From assembly GCA_024743195.1 (NCBI GenBank), contig JANSXE010000010.1, positions 1 to 64,000 of the forward strand: DNA of 64,000 nt, written 5' to 3'. Source of the DNA: Alphaproteobacteria bacterium (GTDB taxonomy: Bacteria; Pseudomonadota; Alphaproteobacteria; UBA8366; Aestuariispiraceae). A program made the translations under genes and the position numbers. Position 1 is the first letter of the stretch. Every line of letters starts with the position of its first letter. This document shows positions 8,147 through 17,195 of the stretch, piece after piece. The notes under the pieces were generated by a model that made no database searches, was not told where the DNA came from, and worked only from the letters and a program-made list of their open reading frames with translations.

Positions 8147-8878
8147 ATGATCGCGCGCCTGGCCACCCGTCCGCCCATCCGCCTGGCCACCCGTCTGGGC
8201 ACCCGCCTGGCCGCCCGCCTGGCCGCCCGCCTGGCCACCCGTCTGGCCGCCCGTCTGGCCGCCCGTCTGGCCGCCTGTCTGGCCGGACTGCGCCGGCTGC
8301 CGATGCTTGCGGCCGCGGCGGCGCTGCTGGCGGGCTGCTATCTGCCGGACGACTTCACGGTCGACATGCAGATGGCCGAGGACGGGCGCTTCGCCTTCGT
8401 CTATGACGGTGATCTGACCCAGCTTCCGTTCCTGCAGCGCATCGCCTCGGGCGAGCTGGAGGGCGAGCGGCTGGCCGAGTATGTCGGGATCTACGAGCGC
8501 GACCTGCGCCGCGACAGCGGCTTCAAGCAGGTCGAATACGAGAGCCAGGCGCGCTATCGGGTGCGGTTCGAACGGGCGGGCGACCTGCGCCGCAGCCGGC
8601 AATTCAGCTTCCCGCGGCGCAACGCCGCCTTCCTGGGCGTGCGCATCCGCGAGGACGGGCTGATCGAGCTGTTCGGCGACAAGCTGCCCAAGGAGCATCG
8701 CGACGAGCTGATCGCCCGCGGCTTCCAGACCCGCGGGAGCTTGCGCGTCTGGGTCAGCGGCGAGGTGCTGGACCACAACGCGGACAGCGTAACCCCCGGC
8801 GCCCCGCCGCTCTACAGCTGGCGCTTCCAGTCGCCGGCCGATCCCACGCCCAGCCTGATCCTGGCCCCGGCCCAGTGA
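8147..8878 (+). CDS. Lipoprotein with a repeat-expanded N-terminus
   Basis: The conserved part starts with a lipoprotein signal, LPMLAAAAALLAGC, ending in a clear lipobox LAGC, so the mature protein is lipid-anchored. The soluble domain (YLPDDFTVDMQMAEDGRF onward, about 190 residues) is not assigned to a family. The ATG at 8147 has AGGA at good spacing and gives 243 residues. Residues 1-46 are then a 12-bp tandem repeat reading RLAARLATRLA. A start at 8303 would give 191 residues with a short signal peptide but has no visible ribosome site. The downstream yqaA-like gene overlaps its stop. Confidence 0.7.
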   Translation: MIARLATRPPIRLATRLGTRLAARLAARLATRLAARLAARLAACLAGLRRLPMLAAAAALLAGCYLPDDFTVDMQMAEDGRFAFVYDGDLTQLPFLQRIASGELEGERLAEYVGIYERDLRRDSGFKQVEYESQARYRVRFERAGDLRRSRQFSFPRRNAAFLGVRIREDGLIELFGDKLPKEHRDELIARGFQTRGSLRVWVSGEVLDHNADSVTPGAPPLYSWRFQSPADPTPSLILAPAQ

Positions 8879-9414
8879 GCGACGGCGCCGGTCTCCTCAC
8901 CGCCGCCGCGGCCATCGCCGGCGCGGCGGCGGGGCCCTTCTGGTCGGGGCCCCTCTGGTCGGGGCCCCTCTGGTCGGTGATCGAGCTCGCCGACCTGGCG
9001 CTGATGTTCGCCTCCGCCTTCCTGGCGGCGACGCTCTTGCCGGTGGTGTCGGAGGCGGTGCTGGCCGGCTTCTCGCGGCTCGACGGCGCGGATCTCGTGC
9101 TGCTGGTCGTGGTCGCCACCATCGGTAACACGCTGGGATCGGTGGTGAACTGGGCGCTGGGGCGATGGTTCGTGCATTGGCGCGACCGCAAGTGGTTCCC
9201 GATCAAGGGCAAGAGCCTGGATCACGCCAGCCGGGTCTTCAACAAATGGGGCCTGCCCTCGCTGCTGCTCGCCTGGACGCCGTTCCTCGGCGACCCCCTG
9301 ACCTTCGTGGCCGGGGTGCTGCGCGCGCCCTTCTGGCCCTTCCTGATCTACGTCGCGATCGGCAAGGGCGCCCGCTACATCCTGGTCGCCGGCGCCGCGG
9401 CGGAGTGGCTGTAG
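8875..9414 (+). CDS. YqaA/DedA-like membrane protein
   Basis: This 179-residue protein has the YqaA-type SNARE-associated/DedA domain. SAFLAATLLPVVSEAVL, then IGNTLGSVVNW and GWTPFLGDPLTFVAGVLR-like segments are the family signatures, with about four membrane spans. DedA-type proteins act in lipid carrier flipping or envelope homeostasis; the exact role of YqaA is unknown. The GTG start at 8875 overlaps the lipoprotein stop (GTGA). It adds about 40 residues before the usual family start, including a doubled GPLWSGPLWSG from a tandem repeat. Translation could instead start at the ATG at 9004. Confidence 0.8.
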   Translation: MSDGAGLLTAAAAIAGAAAGPFWSGPLWSGPLWSVIELADLALMFASAFLAATLLPVVSEAVLAGFSRLDGADLVLLVVVATIGNTLGSVVNWALGRWFVHWRDRKWFPIKGKSLDHASRVFNKWGLPSLLLAWTPFLGDPLTFVAGVLRAPFWPFLIYVAIGKGARYILVAGAAAEWL

Positions 9415-9423
9415 CGCTGGGGC

Positions 9424-9469
9424 GCCGCACCGGTCGCCGCACCGGTCGCCGCACCGGTCGCCGCACCGG
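9424..9469. repeat. 12-bp tandem repeat after yqaA-like gene
   Basis: Nearly four copies of GCCGCACCGGTC follow the stop codon. They do not form a clear terminator. The space on to the tRNA (9470-9697) shows no gene. Confidence 0.8.
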
Positions 9470-9668
9470 GGATTGCAGCGGTCGACGCCGACCTGTAATC
9501 CGCCGCACCCGACCGGTCGTTCACCGCCCGCGGCGCGAAACCCGCAGGACCGATCCGAAACGCCTGACGTAAGGCGTTCTATACGCCGCTTACGCTGTAC
9601 GCTGTATGGAGATCGATCGCGTTCCGAATGCGCCGTCGGGCGGGCGGACGACCCATTCCGAAACGACG

Positions 9669-9695
9669 AAACCCCCGGGTTTCCCCGGGGGTTTC
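9669..9695 (-). terminator. Rho-independent terminator of tRNA-Ala
   Basis: An inverted repeat of AAACCCCCGGG and CCGGGGGTTT directly follows the 3' end of the tRNA on the minus strand and gives a strong GC hairpin with T-rich edges. Its position, a few bases past CCA, fits a transcription terminator. Confidence 0.7.
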
Positions 9696-9697
9696 GG

Positions 9698-9773
9698 TGG
9701 TGGAGCCGAGGGGAATCGAACCCCTGACCTCTACACTGCCAGTGTAGCGCTCTCCCAGCTGAGCTACGGCCCC
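9698..9773 (-). tRNA. tRNA-Ala(GGC)
   Basis: The complement folds into a 76-nt cloverleaf: acceptor GGGGCCG with CGGCTCC, D arm GCTC/GAGC, anticodon stem CTACA/TGTAG with loop CTGGCAG, and T arm AGGGG-TTCGATT-CCCCT. It ends in an encoded CCA. The anticodon GGC reads alanine GCC, the most used alanine codon in this GC-rich genome. A promoter (9824-9853) and terminator (9669-9695) can be seen on the same strand. Confidence 0.95.
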
Positions 9774-9823
9774 TTTGCCGAACCTTGTCGGCCCGCGCAC
9801 GCCGCTGGGCCGGCGCGCGTCGC

Positions 9824-9853
9824 TCTATACTCATCCCGCCCCGGCTCGCGCAA
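9824..9853 (-). promoter_or_regulatory. Sigma-70-type promoter of tRNA-Ala
   Basis: On the minus strand TTGCGC (9848-9853) and TATAGA (9824-9829) are 18 bases apart and point at the tRNA, whose 5' end is about 50 bases downstream. The match is good at -10 and partial at -35. Confidence 0.5.
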
Positions 9854-9895
9854 GCGCAAAAACCGGCGGGCGGCGGCGCCCTGTCGGGCGGGCGC

Positions 9896-10213
9896 TCAGC
9901 TCTCGTCGTCCTCCTCGGCGGCGGCGACGCCCGGGACGTCGCCGTCGTCGTCCAGGTCGCTCGTGTCCTCGAGCACCGTGTCGTCGGCGTCCTTCTCGTC
10001 GTCGTCGAGCGACTCGTCCTCGACAAGATCCGCCGCCGGCTTCGGCTTCGCCTTCTCCTCGGGCGCCGGGCGGCCGCGCTTCAGCTTCGTCGCGGCCTCG
10101 GGATCGAACGCCGTCCCGCACTTGGGGCAGACGATGGGATCGCGCTTCATATCGTAGAACTTCGCGCCGCAGGACAGGCAGGTGCGCTTAAGTCCCCACT
10201 CCGGTTTCGACAC
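9896..10213 (-). CDS. FYDLN-acid family zinc-ribbon protein
   Basis: This 105-residue protein is the alphaproteobacterial TIGR02300 (FYDLN acid) family. It has a zinc ribbon with C12/C15 (CLSCGAKFYD) and C29/C32 (VCPKCG), then a Lys/Pro linker and a strongly acidic tail rich in Asp and Glu. The signature FYDLN is here FYDMK. Its function is unknown; the family is usually found beside aroA, as it is here, in divergent orientation. Confidence 0.88.
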   Translation of the reverse strand: MSKPEWGLKRTCLSCGAKFYDMKRDPIVCPKCGTAFDPEAATKLKRGRPAPEEKAKPKPAADLVEDESLDDDEKDADDTVLEDTSDLDDDGDVPGVAAAEEDDES

Positions 10214-10511
10214 GGGTCACACCCTCCCGATTGGTTCCGGCCGCCGTCGAAGCGCCGCGGACGGGCTCCGCTGCCAAGCGCGCGAGGCGGCGCGGACGAT
10301 CCGCGCCTCCTTGACGGTGCGCGGCGAATTGCCAAAAAGCGCGGGGGCTGTCAAAACCTAATTTCATCGGCCCGCCCGGCGGCCCATCACCGCGTCCAGC
10401 CGGCCGTCCCGACCGGCCGTCCTGACCACCTGTCCCGAGAGGGGCCGTCCCGAGAGGGGCCGTCCCGACCACCCGTCCCGAAAGGGGCCCTACGAGGTCC
10501 ACCCCGCCGCC
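10214..10511. other. Divergent promoter region of the FYDLN gene and aroA, with a 15-bp repeat
   Basis: The space of 298 bp must hold both promoters. A 15-bp repeat (CGTCCCGAGAGGGGC and variants) occupies 10431-10489, in the aroA leader, with about four copies. AT-richer DNA near 10355-10370 (AAAACCTAATTTCATC) is the most promoter-like part. Confidence 0.6.
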
Positions 10512-11921
10512 ATGTCCGCCCCGTCCCACGCTCCTCAACCCCAGGCCGCCCAACCCCAGGGCGCCCGACCCCAGGCTGCCCGACCGCTGCGCGCGCATCC
10601 CGGCCGGCCGCTCCGCGGCGGCGCGCGCGTCCCGGGCGACAAGTCGATCAGTCACCGCGCGCTGATGTTCGGCGCGCTGGCGGTGGGGGAGACCCGCATT
10701 TCCGGTCTGCTGGAGGGCGAGGACGTGCTCGCCACCGCGGCGGCCTTCCGCGCCATGGGGGCGGAGATCGCGCGCGGCCCGGACGGGGTCTGGAGCGTCG
10801 CGGGCGTCGGGCTGGGCGGGCTTTCGGAGCCCGACGACCTGCTCGACATGGGCAACAGCGGCACGGCGGCGCGGCTTCTGATGGGCGTGCTGGCGGGCCA
10901 TCCGATCCGCTGTTTCCTGAGCGGCGACTCGAGCCTGCGCGCGCGCCCCATGGGCCGGGTCGCCGACCCGCTCCGACAGATGGGCGCGCGGATCGAGACC
11001 CGCTCCGGCGGGCGCCTGCCCTTGATGATCGAGGGGGCGGAGGCGGTGCTGCCGATCGAATACGACCTGCCGGTCGCCTCCGCGCAGGTGAAGTCGGCGG
11101 TGCTGCTGGCCGGCCTCATGGCGCGCGGCGCGACCACGGTCTTGGAGCCGGCGGCGACCCGCGACCACAGCGAGCGCATGCTGCGCCATTTCGGCGCCGA
11201 GCTGCGCGTCGAGGACCGGCCCGGCGATCTCGGCCCCGCGGTCACGCTCGTCGGCGAGCCGGAGCTGCGCGCGGCCGACGTCGCCGTGCCCGCCGACCCG
11301 TCGAGCGCCGCCTTCCCGCTGGTCGCCGCGCTCATCACGCCCGGCTCCGAGGTGCGTCTGCCCGGGATCGGCCTCAACCCGACGCGCACAGGGCTTTTCG
11401 CGACTCTCAAGGAGATGGGCGCCGACCTGACGATCGAGAACGAGCGGGTCGAGGGCGGCGAGCCGGTCGGCGATCTGGTCGCGCGTCATTCGGCGCTGAC
11501 GGGCGTCGAGGTCCCGCCGGCGCGCGCGCCCTCGATGATCGACGAGTATCCGATCCTCGCCGTCGCCGCCGCCTTCGCCGAGGGCGAGACCGTGATGCGC
11601 GGCGTCGGCGAATTGCGCGTCAAGGAGAGCGACCGCATCGCCGCGACGGAGGCGGGGCTGGCCGCGAACGGCGTGTCCACCCGCAGCGGCGAAGACTGGT
11701 TCAGCGTAACCGGCAAGGGGCCGGACGGCGTCCCCGGCGGCGGGACGGTCGAAACCCATCTCGACCACCGCATCGCGATGAGCTTTCTCTGTCTCGGCCT
11801 GGCTGCGCAGAAGGCCGCCGCGATCGACGACGCGGCCGCCATCGCCACCAGCTTCCCGGATTTCGAGCCCCTGATGCGGGGCCTCGGGGCGGAGTTCTCG
11901 GGCGAAGCGATCGATGACTGA
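10512..11921 (+). CDS. aroA: 3-phosphoshikimate 1-carboxyvinyltransferase (EPSP synthase)
   Basis: This enzyme joins phosphoenolpyruvate to shikimate-3-phosphate in the chorismate pathway. Its motifs are [12 protein letters not shown] (substrate lysine), [33 protein letters not shown] and the C-terminal LRVKESDR and [15 protein letters not shown] and the form of the GNSGT motif resemble class II (CP4-like) enzymes rather than the E. coli type. The 469 residues include an Ala/Pro/Gln N-terminal extension of about 30 residues built from a short tandem repeat ([16 protein letters not shown]). The next gene overlaps its end by 8 bases. Confidence 0.95.
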   Translation: MSAPSHAPQPQAAQPQGARPQAARPLRAHPGRPLRGGARVPGDKSISHRALMFGALAVGETRISGLLEGEDVLATAAAFRAMGAEIARGPDGVWSVAGVGLGGLSEPDDLLDMGNSGTAARLLMGVLAGHPIRCFLSGDSSLRARPMGRVADPLRQMGARIETRSGGRLPLMIEGAEAVLPIEYDLPVASAQVKSAVLLAGLMARGATTVLEPAATRDHSERMLRHFGAELRVEDRPGDLGPAVTLVGEPELRAADVAVPADPSSAAFPLVAALITPGSEVRLPGIGLNPTRTGLFATLKEMGADLTIENERVEGGEPVGDLVARHSALTGVEVPPARAPSMIDEYPILAVAAAFAEGETVMRGVGELRVKESDRIAATEAGLAANGVSTRSGEDWFSVTGKGPDGVPGGGTVETHLDHRIAMSFLCLGLAAQKAAAIDDAAAIATSFPDFEPLMRGLGAEFSGEAIDD

Positions 11922-12906
11922 GGCGCGTCTTGCAACCCGTCTGACCGAACGGCTCGCCATCGATCATCCGATCGTCTTGGCCCCGATGGCCGGCGTGTCC
12001 GGCGGGGCGTTGGCCAAGGCGGTGACGGAAGCGGGCGGTCTCGGCCTGATCGGCGGCGGCTACGGCGATGCGGATTTTCTCGACGCGGCTTTTCGGGACG
12101 CCGGGAACACGCGGGTCGGCTGCGGCTTCATCACCTGGTCGCTGGCGCAGAACCCGGCGCTGCTGGACCGGGTGCTGGCGCACGATCCGGCGGCGGTGAT
12201 GCTGTCCTTCGGCGACCCGGCGCCCTTCGCGCCGGCAATCCGGGCGGCGGGCGGCGTCCTGATCTGCCAGTGCCAGACCCTCGACCACGTCCGTCAGGCG
12301 CTGGACGCCGGGGCGGAGATTATCGTCGCCCAGGGCGGGGAGGCCGGCGGCCACGGCGCCGTGCGCGGCTCCCTGAACTTCGTGCCGGAGGTCGCGGATC
12401 ATCTGGCCGGAGCGGCGCCGGACGTTCTGCTGCTGGCCGCGGGCGGCGTCGCCGACGGGCGCGGCCTGGCCGCGGCGCTGACCCTGGGCGCGGACGGCGT
12501 TCTGGTCGGCACGCGCTTCTGGGCGGCGGCGGAAAGCCTTGCGCCCGAAGGCCACCGCACCGCCGCGCTGAGCGCCGGCGGCGACGATACGGTGAAGTCG
12601 AAGGCGGTCGACATGATCCGCGAAAAGCGCTGGCCCGACGATTTCTCGCTGCGCGTCCGCCGCAACGCCTTTACCGACCGGTGGGCCGGCCGGGAAGACG
12701 CCCTGGCCGACGCGCTGGCGCGCGAAATCCCGCGCTACGCCGCCGCCGCGGCCCGCGGCGACGCCGAAGAATCCGCCCCGATCTGCGGCGAGGCGATTGG
12801 CCTCATCCGCAGCATCGACCCCGCCGGCGAGATCCTGACGCGGATGGCCGCGGACGCGGTCTTGCGGCTGCGGAGCGCCGGCGCCGCGATCAAGCGCGGC
12901 GCCTGA
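11914..12906 (+). CDS. Nitronate monooxygenase family flavoprotein
   Basis: This 330-residue FMN-dependent TIM-barrel protein has [17 protein letters not shown] near the N-terminus, [15 protein letters not shown] in the middle and [28 protein letters not shown], the phosphate-binding part, toward the C-terminus. These are the core motifs of the 2-nitropropane dioxygenase / nitronate monooxygenase family, which oxidises nitronates. Many members have other or unknown substrates. It overlaps aroA by 8 bases, so the two are probably co-transcribed although no shared pathway is obvious. Confidence 0.88.
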   Translation: MTEARLATRLTERLAIDHPIVLAPMAGVSGGALAKAVTEAGGLGLIGGGYGDADFLDAAFRDAGNTRVGCGFITWSLAQNPALLDRVLAHDPAAVMLSFGDPAPFAPAIRAAGGVLICQCQTLDHVRQALDAGAEIIVAQGGEAGGHGAVRGSLNFVPEVADHLAGAAPDVLLLAAGGVADGRGLAAALTLGADGVLVGTRFWAAAESLAPEGHRTAALSAGGDDTVKSKAVDMIREKRWPDDFSLRVRRNAFTDRWAGREDALADALAREIPRYAAAAARGDAEESAPICGEAIGLIRSIDPAGEILTRMAADAVLRLRSAGAAIKRGA

Positions 12907-12949
12907 CCGATGGGACCGAAGACGTCCCCGGACGTCCTCCCGGCCCGGT

Positions 12950-13093
12950 CGCAATCTCGAGGCCTCGCTCGGCTGTCCGCCGTTCGCCCGCCGCCGTCGC
13001 GCGGTGCGGCTGACGGGCGAGGGCCGCGCGCTGGCCGCCCGGGCGGCGGCCCACGCCGTCCGGCGGGAAAGCCTGTCCCCGCGGCTGGTGTGA
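12950..13093 (+). pseudogene. Remnant of a LysR-type regulator DNA-binding domain
   Basis: This frame reads RNLEASLGCPPFARRR followed by RAVRLTGEGRALAARAA and a stop at 13091. It matches the second half of a LysR helix-turn-helix and its linker, where the usual form is R-x-LE-x-x-LG-x-P-LF-x-R...LT-x-x-G-x-x-L, closest to GcvA-type members. The recognition helix upstream and the whole effector domain are missing, and no start codon with a ribosome site fits. It is best read as a decayed gene end left between the nitronate monooxygenase and cmk. The rest of the 310-bp gap shows nothing else. Confidence 0.5.
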
Positions 13094-13216
13094 TCGCCGG
13101 GCTGCTGGCGGTTGCCCCGTCCGGCGAGATCGGCGACAAGGCGCGCGGAAGAGGATCGCGCGCCCGGGCGCGCACCCGGACCGTCCGGGCTGACGGATAA
13201 GGAGCGCGAGGACCGC

Positions 13217-13873
13217 ATGACCATCATCGCCATCGACGGGCCGGCGGCCTCGGGCAAGGGGACGCTGGCGCGGCGCCTCGCCCGGCAGTTCGGCTTCGCC
13301 CATCTGGACACCGGCAAGCTCTACCGCGCGGTGGGCTTGGCCGTGCTGCGCTTCGGCGGCGATCCGGAGGATGAGGATGCGGCCGCCGACGCGGCCCGCG
13401 CGCTCGACCCTGCGGATCTGGACGACCCCGCGCTGGCCGGCGACGAGGCGGCGCAGGCGGCGAGCCAGGTGGCCGCCCTGCCGGCCGTGCGCGAGGCGCT
13501 CCTCCAGTTCCAGCGCAGCTTCGCCGCCCATCCGCCCGACGGCGCGGCGGGCGCGGTGCTGGACGGCCGCGACATCGGCGCCGTGATCTGCCCGGACGCG
13601 CCGGTGAAGCTCTACGTCACCGCCGACGTCGAGGTCCGCGCCCAGCGGCGACACAAGGAGTTGCTGAATCGCGGCGCACCCAGTATATACGCGCGCGTTC
13701 TGGAGGCGTTGCAGGAGCGGGACGCCCGCGACGCCGCCCGCGAGGCGGCGCCGATGCGGCCCGCCGACGACGCCCACGTGCTGGACACCAGCGCGATGGA
13801 CCCGGACGAGGCGTTCCGCGCCGCGCTCGATCTGGTCGAGCCGGCGCTCGCCGCCGCGTCCGAGGAGGGCTGA
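13217..13873 (+). CDS. cmk: Cytidylate kinase
   Basis: This 218-residue enzyme phosphorylates CMP/dCMP with ATP. It opens with [19 protein letters not shown], a perfect P-loop, followed by [35 protein letters not shown] and the C-terminal [18 protein letters not shown]-type lid region complete the family pattern. The ATG at 13217 is directly before the conserved start and has AAGGAGCGAGGA upstream. The place before rpsA is typical of many bacteria. Confidence 0.95.
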   Translation: MTIIAIDGPAASGKGTLARRLARQFGFAHLDTGKLYRAVGLAVLRFGGDPEDEDAAADAARALDPADLDDPALAGDEAAQAASQVAALPAVREALLQFQRSFAAHPPDGAAGAVLDGRDIGAVICPDAPVKLYVTADVEVRAQRRHKELLNRGAPSIYARVLEALQERDARDAAREAAPMRPADDAHVLDTSAMDPDEAFRAALDLVEPALAAASEEG

Positions 13874-14067
13874 GCGCCGCGCCCTGCGCGTGAGCGCACG
13901 GTCCCTCCGACCGGTTACGTTTTCAGGCAAGCCCGACCGGCCTGCCGGCGCCCGCCAGCGTCCGAGCCCCACGACGCCGGCCCCGCGCTTCCATGCACTT
14001 TGGGGTGAGACCGCCGGAGCCAACCGGTCGGCCGGAATACGATCGAGAAACGAAAGGACGAACCGAC

Positions 14068-15864
14068 ATGGCGCAAGCCGCAGGTAAAGAGAGTTTCGCC
14101 GAGCTGCTCGAGGAGTCGCTTGGCGACCGCGAGCATCTCGAAGGCACCGTGGTCAAAGGCACGGTGATTTCGGTCGACAACGACATGGCCCTGATCGACG
14201 TGGGTCTGAAGGCCGAGGGCCGCGTGGCGCTGAAGGAATTCGGCCAGCCGGGCCAGCCCGCCGAATTGGCGCCGGGCGACGAGGTCGAAGTCTTCGTCGA
14301 GCGCCTCGAGGACAAGAACGGCGAGGCGATGCTGAGCCGCGACAAGGCCAAGCGCGAAGAGTCCTGGATCCAGCTCGAGAAGCAGTTCAACGCGAACGAG
14401 CGCGTGACCGGCGTGATCTTCGGCCGGGTCAAGGGCGGCTTCACGGTCGACCTGAACGGCGCCGTCGCCTTCCTGCCGGGCAGCCAGGTGGACATCCGTC
14501 CGGTGCGCGACATCACGCCCCTGATGAACACCCCGCAGCCCTTCCAGATCCTCAAGATGGACCGCAGCCGCGGCAACATCGTGGTCTCGCGCCGCTCCGT
14601 GCTGGAGGAGACCCGGGCCGAGCAGCGCAGCGAGCTGATCGAGAATCTGAAGGAAGGCCAGGTGCTGGAAGGCGTGGTGAAGAACATCACCGACTACGGC
14701 GCCTTCGTCGATCTGGGCGGCGTCGACGGGCTGCTGCACGTCACCGACGTCTCCTGGCGGCGCATCAACCACCCGTCGGAAGCGCTGTCGATCGGCCAGA
14801 CCGTCAAGGTGCAGGTCATCCGCTTCAACCCGGAGACCCAGCGCATCAGCCTCGGCATGAAGCAGCTCGAGGCCGATCCGTGGGAGGGCGTCGAGGCCAA
14901 GTATCCGGTCAACGCCACCTTCACCGGCCGCGTCACCAACATCACCGACTACGGCGCCTTCGTGGAGCTGGAGCCGGGGATCGAGGGCCTGGTGCACGTC
15001 TCCGAGATGAGCTGGACCAAGAAGAACGTCCATCCGGGCAAGATCGTCTCCACCTCCCAGGAGGTCGAGGTGATGGTGCTCGACGTCGATCCGCAGAAGC
15101 GCCGCATCTCGCTCGGCATCAAGCAGGTGCAGGCCAATCCGTGGGACGACTTCCTGGACCGCTTCCCGATCGGCTCCGAGATCGAGGGCGAGATCAAGAA
15201 CATCACCGAGTTCGGTCTGTTCGTCGGCCTCACCGAGGAGATCGACGGCATGGTCCACATGTCGGACATCGACTGGAACACCCCGCCGGAAGAGGCGCTC
15301 GCCCAATACAAGAAGGGCGAGATGGTGAAGGCGAAGGTGCTCGACGTCGACGTCAACAAGGAGCGCATCTCGCTCGGCATCAAGCAGCTCGAGAGCGACC
15401 CGTTCGAGGAAGCGCTGGGCGACGTCAAGAAGGGCCAGGTCGTCACCTGCACGGTCGTCAAGGTGCTGGACAACGGCCTCGAGGTCACCGTCGGCGACGG
15501 CGTGCCGGGCTTCATCCGCAAGGCGGAGCTCAGCCGCGACCGCTCCGAGCAGCGTCCCGACCGCTTCGCCGAAGGCGAGAAGGTCGACGCCAAGGTGACC
15601 GCGCTCGACAAGGCGAGCCGCAAGCTGACGCTCTCCATCAAGGCGCATGAGACGGCCGAGGAGAAGCAGGCGATGGCCGCCTTCGGCTCCTCCGACTCGG
15701 GCGCCTCGCTCGGCGACATCCTAGGCGCCGCCCTGCAGCAGAAGAAGCAGGATCTGGAGAAGACCCAGAAGAAGGCCGCCAAGGGCAAGAAGGCGGACGA
15801 CGCAGCCGATGGGGCGGCCGATGGGTCGGCCGATGAGGCGGAGGGCGAGTCCGACGAGGGCTGA
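14068..15864 (+). CDS. rpsA: 30S ribosomal protein S1
   Basis: This 598-residue RNA-binding protein brings mRNA to the ribosome. It has six S1 domains at about residues 26-92, 112-177, 198-266, 283-353, 370-440 and 457-526. Domains 3-5 show the strong NITDYGAFV/NITEFGLFV cores followed by LLHVTDVSW-type motifs. The C-terminal 30 residues are an Ala/Asp/Glu tail with a 15-bp tandem repeat (ADGAADGSADEAEG). The ATG at 14068 follows GAAAGGACG. A longer reading from 13993 adds unconserved residues. Confidence 0.96.
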   Translation: MAQAAGKESFAELLEESLGDREHLEGTVVKGTVISVDNDMALIDVGLKAEGRVALKEFGQPGQPAELAPGDEVEVFVERLEDKNGEAMLSRDKAKREESWIQLEKQFNANERVTGVIFGRVKGGFTVDLNGAVAFLPGSQVDIRPVRDITPLMNTPQPFQILKMDRSRGNIVVSRRSVLEETRAEQRSELIENLKEGQVLEGVVKNITDYGAFVDLGGVDGLLHVTDVSWRRINHPSEALSIGQTVKVQVIRFNPETQRISLGMKQLEADPWEGVEAKYPVNATFTGRVTNITDYGAFVELEPGIEGLVHVSEMSWTKKNVHPGKIVSTSQEVEVMVLDVDPQKRRISLGIKQVQANPWDDFLDRFPIGSEIEGEIKNITEFGLFVGLTEEIDGMVHMSDIDWNTPPEEALAQYKKGEMVKAKVLDVDVNKERISLGIKQLESDPFEEALGDVKKGQVVTCTVVKVLDNGLEVTVGDGVPGFIRKAELSRDRSEQRPDRFAEGEKVDAKVTALDKASRKLTLSIKAHETAEEKQAMAAFGSSDSGASLGDILGAALQQKKQDLEKTQKKAAKGKKADDAADGAADGSADEAEGESDEG

Positions 15865-15888
15865 GCCCCGACTGTCCCGACTATAGGC

Positions 15889-15924
15889 GCCGGGGCCCGG
15901 AGCGATCCCGCTCCGGGCCCCGGC
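15889..15924 (+). terminator. First hairpin after rpsA
   Basis: A perfect 16-bp stem (left arm GCCGGGGCCCGGAGCG) closes on an ATCC loop 25 bases after the rpsA stop. It has no T-run itself but is followed by a near copy with one. Confidence 0.55.
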
Positions 15925-15943
15925 CGCGCCGACTTTAGGGGCT

Positions 15944-15982
15944 GCGGCCCGGAGCGATCCCGCTCCGGGCCGCGGTCTTTTT
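15944..15982 (+). terminator. Rho-independent terminator of rpsA
   Basis: A 13-bp perfect stem (GCGGCCCGGAGCG) with the same ATCC loop as the hairpin before it is followed by GGTCTTTTT. The T-run at 15978-15982 makes this the functional terminator. Confidence 0.85.
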
Positions 15983-16417
15983 GGGCCGGGCGTCCGGCGG
16001 AACCATCCCCTCGCGGGAGTTTCACCTTGACGGTGACACAGGCCTTTGGCAGGCTTTTCAAGGTTCTAGCAATGCACCCTTCGGCCGCGCCGGCGCAACG
16101 GGTTCCGCCGCGTCGCCGCATGTGGGAGGGTGGAGGGTCGAACAGGGGCGCGCCGTCAAGAAGCGCGCCGCGATCCGCCCGATCTGCGGCCGATCTGCGG
16201 CCGATCTGCGGTCGGGTGGCGCGAACGAGGGGACAGGGGGCGCCGACGCGCGACGCTTCGCGCGCGGCTCCGCGATACAGACGCCGGATCGGCGCGTCGG
16301 GCCATGAGGGGGCGGCGCGCGATCGATCGGGCGGAACGGGACCGATCCCGGGTGCGGGGCCGCTGGCGGCCGTCGCGTCGAGGGGCCGGCTCAAGGCGCC
16401 GAGGGGAGCCATTCACG
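15983..16417. other. Leader region of ihfB
   Basis: About 435 bp without a convincing gene. A direct repeat of CGATCTGCGGC occurs three times near 16180-16212. A TTGACG hexamer lies at 16027, but no good -10 follows at normal spacing, so the ihfB promoter is not placed. Confidence 0.5.
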
Positions 16418-16729
16418 ATGACGCGGTCCGAGTTGATCTCCCGTGTCGCGCAACGCTATCCCGAGCTCTATCAGCGGGAGGTGGAGCGCGTCGTCACCAC
16501 CATCTTCAACGAGATCGCCGCCGCGCTGGCCCGCGGCGACCAGGTGGAGCTGCGCGGTTTCGGCGCCTTCTCCGTGAAGCGGCGCGACGCCCGCACCGGC
16601 CGCAATCCGCGCACCGGCGATCCGGTGCATGTCGACGCCAAGGCCGTGCCCTTCTTCAAGACCGGCAAGCAACTGCGCGACCGCCTGAACGGCCGCGAGT
16701 TGAACGGCCGAGAGGGCGCTGAGGCCTGA
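16418..16729 (+). CDS. ihfB: Integration host factor subunit beta
   Basis: This 103-residue DNA-bending protein works as a heterodimer with IhfA. It starts [19 protein letters not shown] and has [28 protein letters not shown], the beta-arm with the intercalating proline, and [15 protein letters not shown] at the end. These are the HU/IHF family signatures of the beta subunit. The ATG at 16418 is chosen over longer in-frame reading because the family starts here and GAGGGGAG lies upstream. It follows rpsA, the usual order. Confidence 0.95.
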   Translation: MTRSELISRVAQRYPELYQREVERVVTTIFNEIAAALARGDQVELRGFGAFSVKRRDARTGRNPRTGDPVHVDAKAVPFFKTGKQLRDRLNGRELNGREGAEA

Positions 16730-16788
16730 CGCGGCCGAGCCGCCGGGCCGGGGGCGCCCCGACCCGCGCGCTGCGACGAGGAGAGACG

Positions 16789-17139
16789 ATGCGCCGCCTC
16801 ATCGGGCTTTTGATCGGATTGCCGATCCTGGTGATCGCCGCCTCCTTCGCGGGCTCCAACCTGCAAAGCGTGACGCTGACGCTGTTTCCGCTGCCGTTCG
16901 AGGCGGAGGTCTCGATCGCGCTCGTGGTCTATGTCGCGCTGGTGGCCGGCTTCGTCGCCGGGGCGGTGATCGCCTGGTTCGGCGCCGGCCGGCTGCGCCA
17001 TCGCGCGCGCGAGAACGAGATCGCCGCCCGCCGCGCCGCGAATGAGGTCGAGCGCCTGAAATCGACCGCCGAGCGCAACGCCGCCCGCGCCCTGGAAGCC
17101 CCGAAGGGCGAGCGCCCGAAGGCCCTCGCCGGGCGCTGA
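16789..17139 (+). CDS. LapA-domain (DUF1049) inner-membrane protein
   Basis: This 116-residue protein has two hydrophobic helices at about 4-23 and 41-64, with NLQSVTLTLFPLPFEAEVSIALVV between them. It has a basic, helical C-terminal tail of about 50 residues that may form a coiled coil. This is the layout of LapA (YciS), which acts with LapB in controlling LPS synthesis in enterobacteria. Only the domain is shared here. GAGGAGAG precedes the ATG. It follows ihfB by 59 bp and is probably in the same transcript. Confidence 0.85.
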   Translation: MRRLIGLLIGLPILVIAASFAGSNLQSVTLTLFPLPFEAEVSIALVVYVALVAGFVAGAVIAWFGAGRLRHRARENEIAARRAANEVERLKSTAERNAARALEAPKGERPKALAGR

Positions 17140-17195
17140 GGCGCCGGGCCGCGTGGCTGGGCCGCCTTTCGGGCCGGTCGTTACATGGGCAACCG

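Noticed and set aside
12910-13200. Plus-strand frame of 96 codons before cmk
   Set aside because: It is Arg/Pro/Gly-rich with no pattern and runs in a different frame from the LysR remnant.
16027-16417. TTGACG at 16027 as the ihfB promoter
   Set aside because: No acceptable -10 hexamer occurs 16-18 bases downstream.
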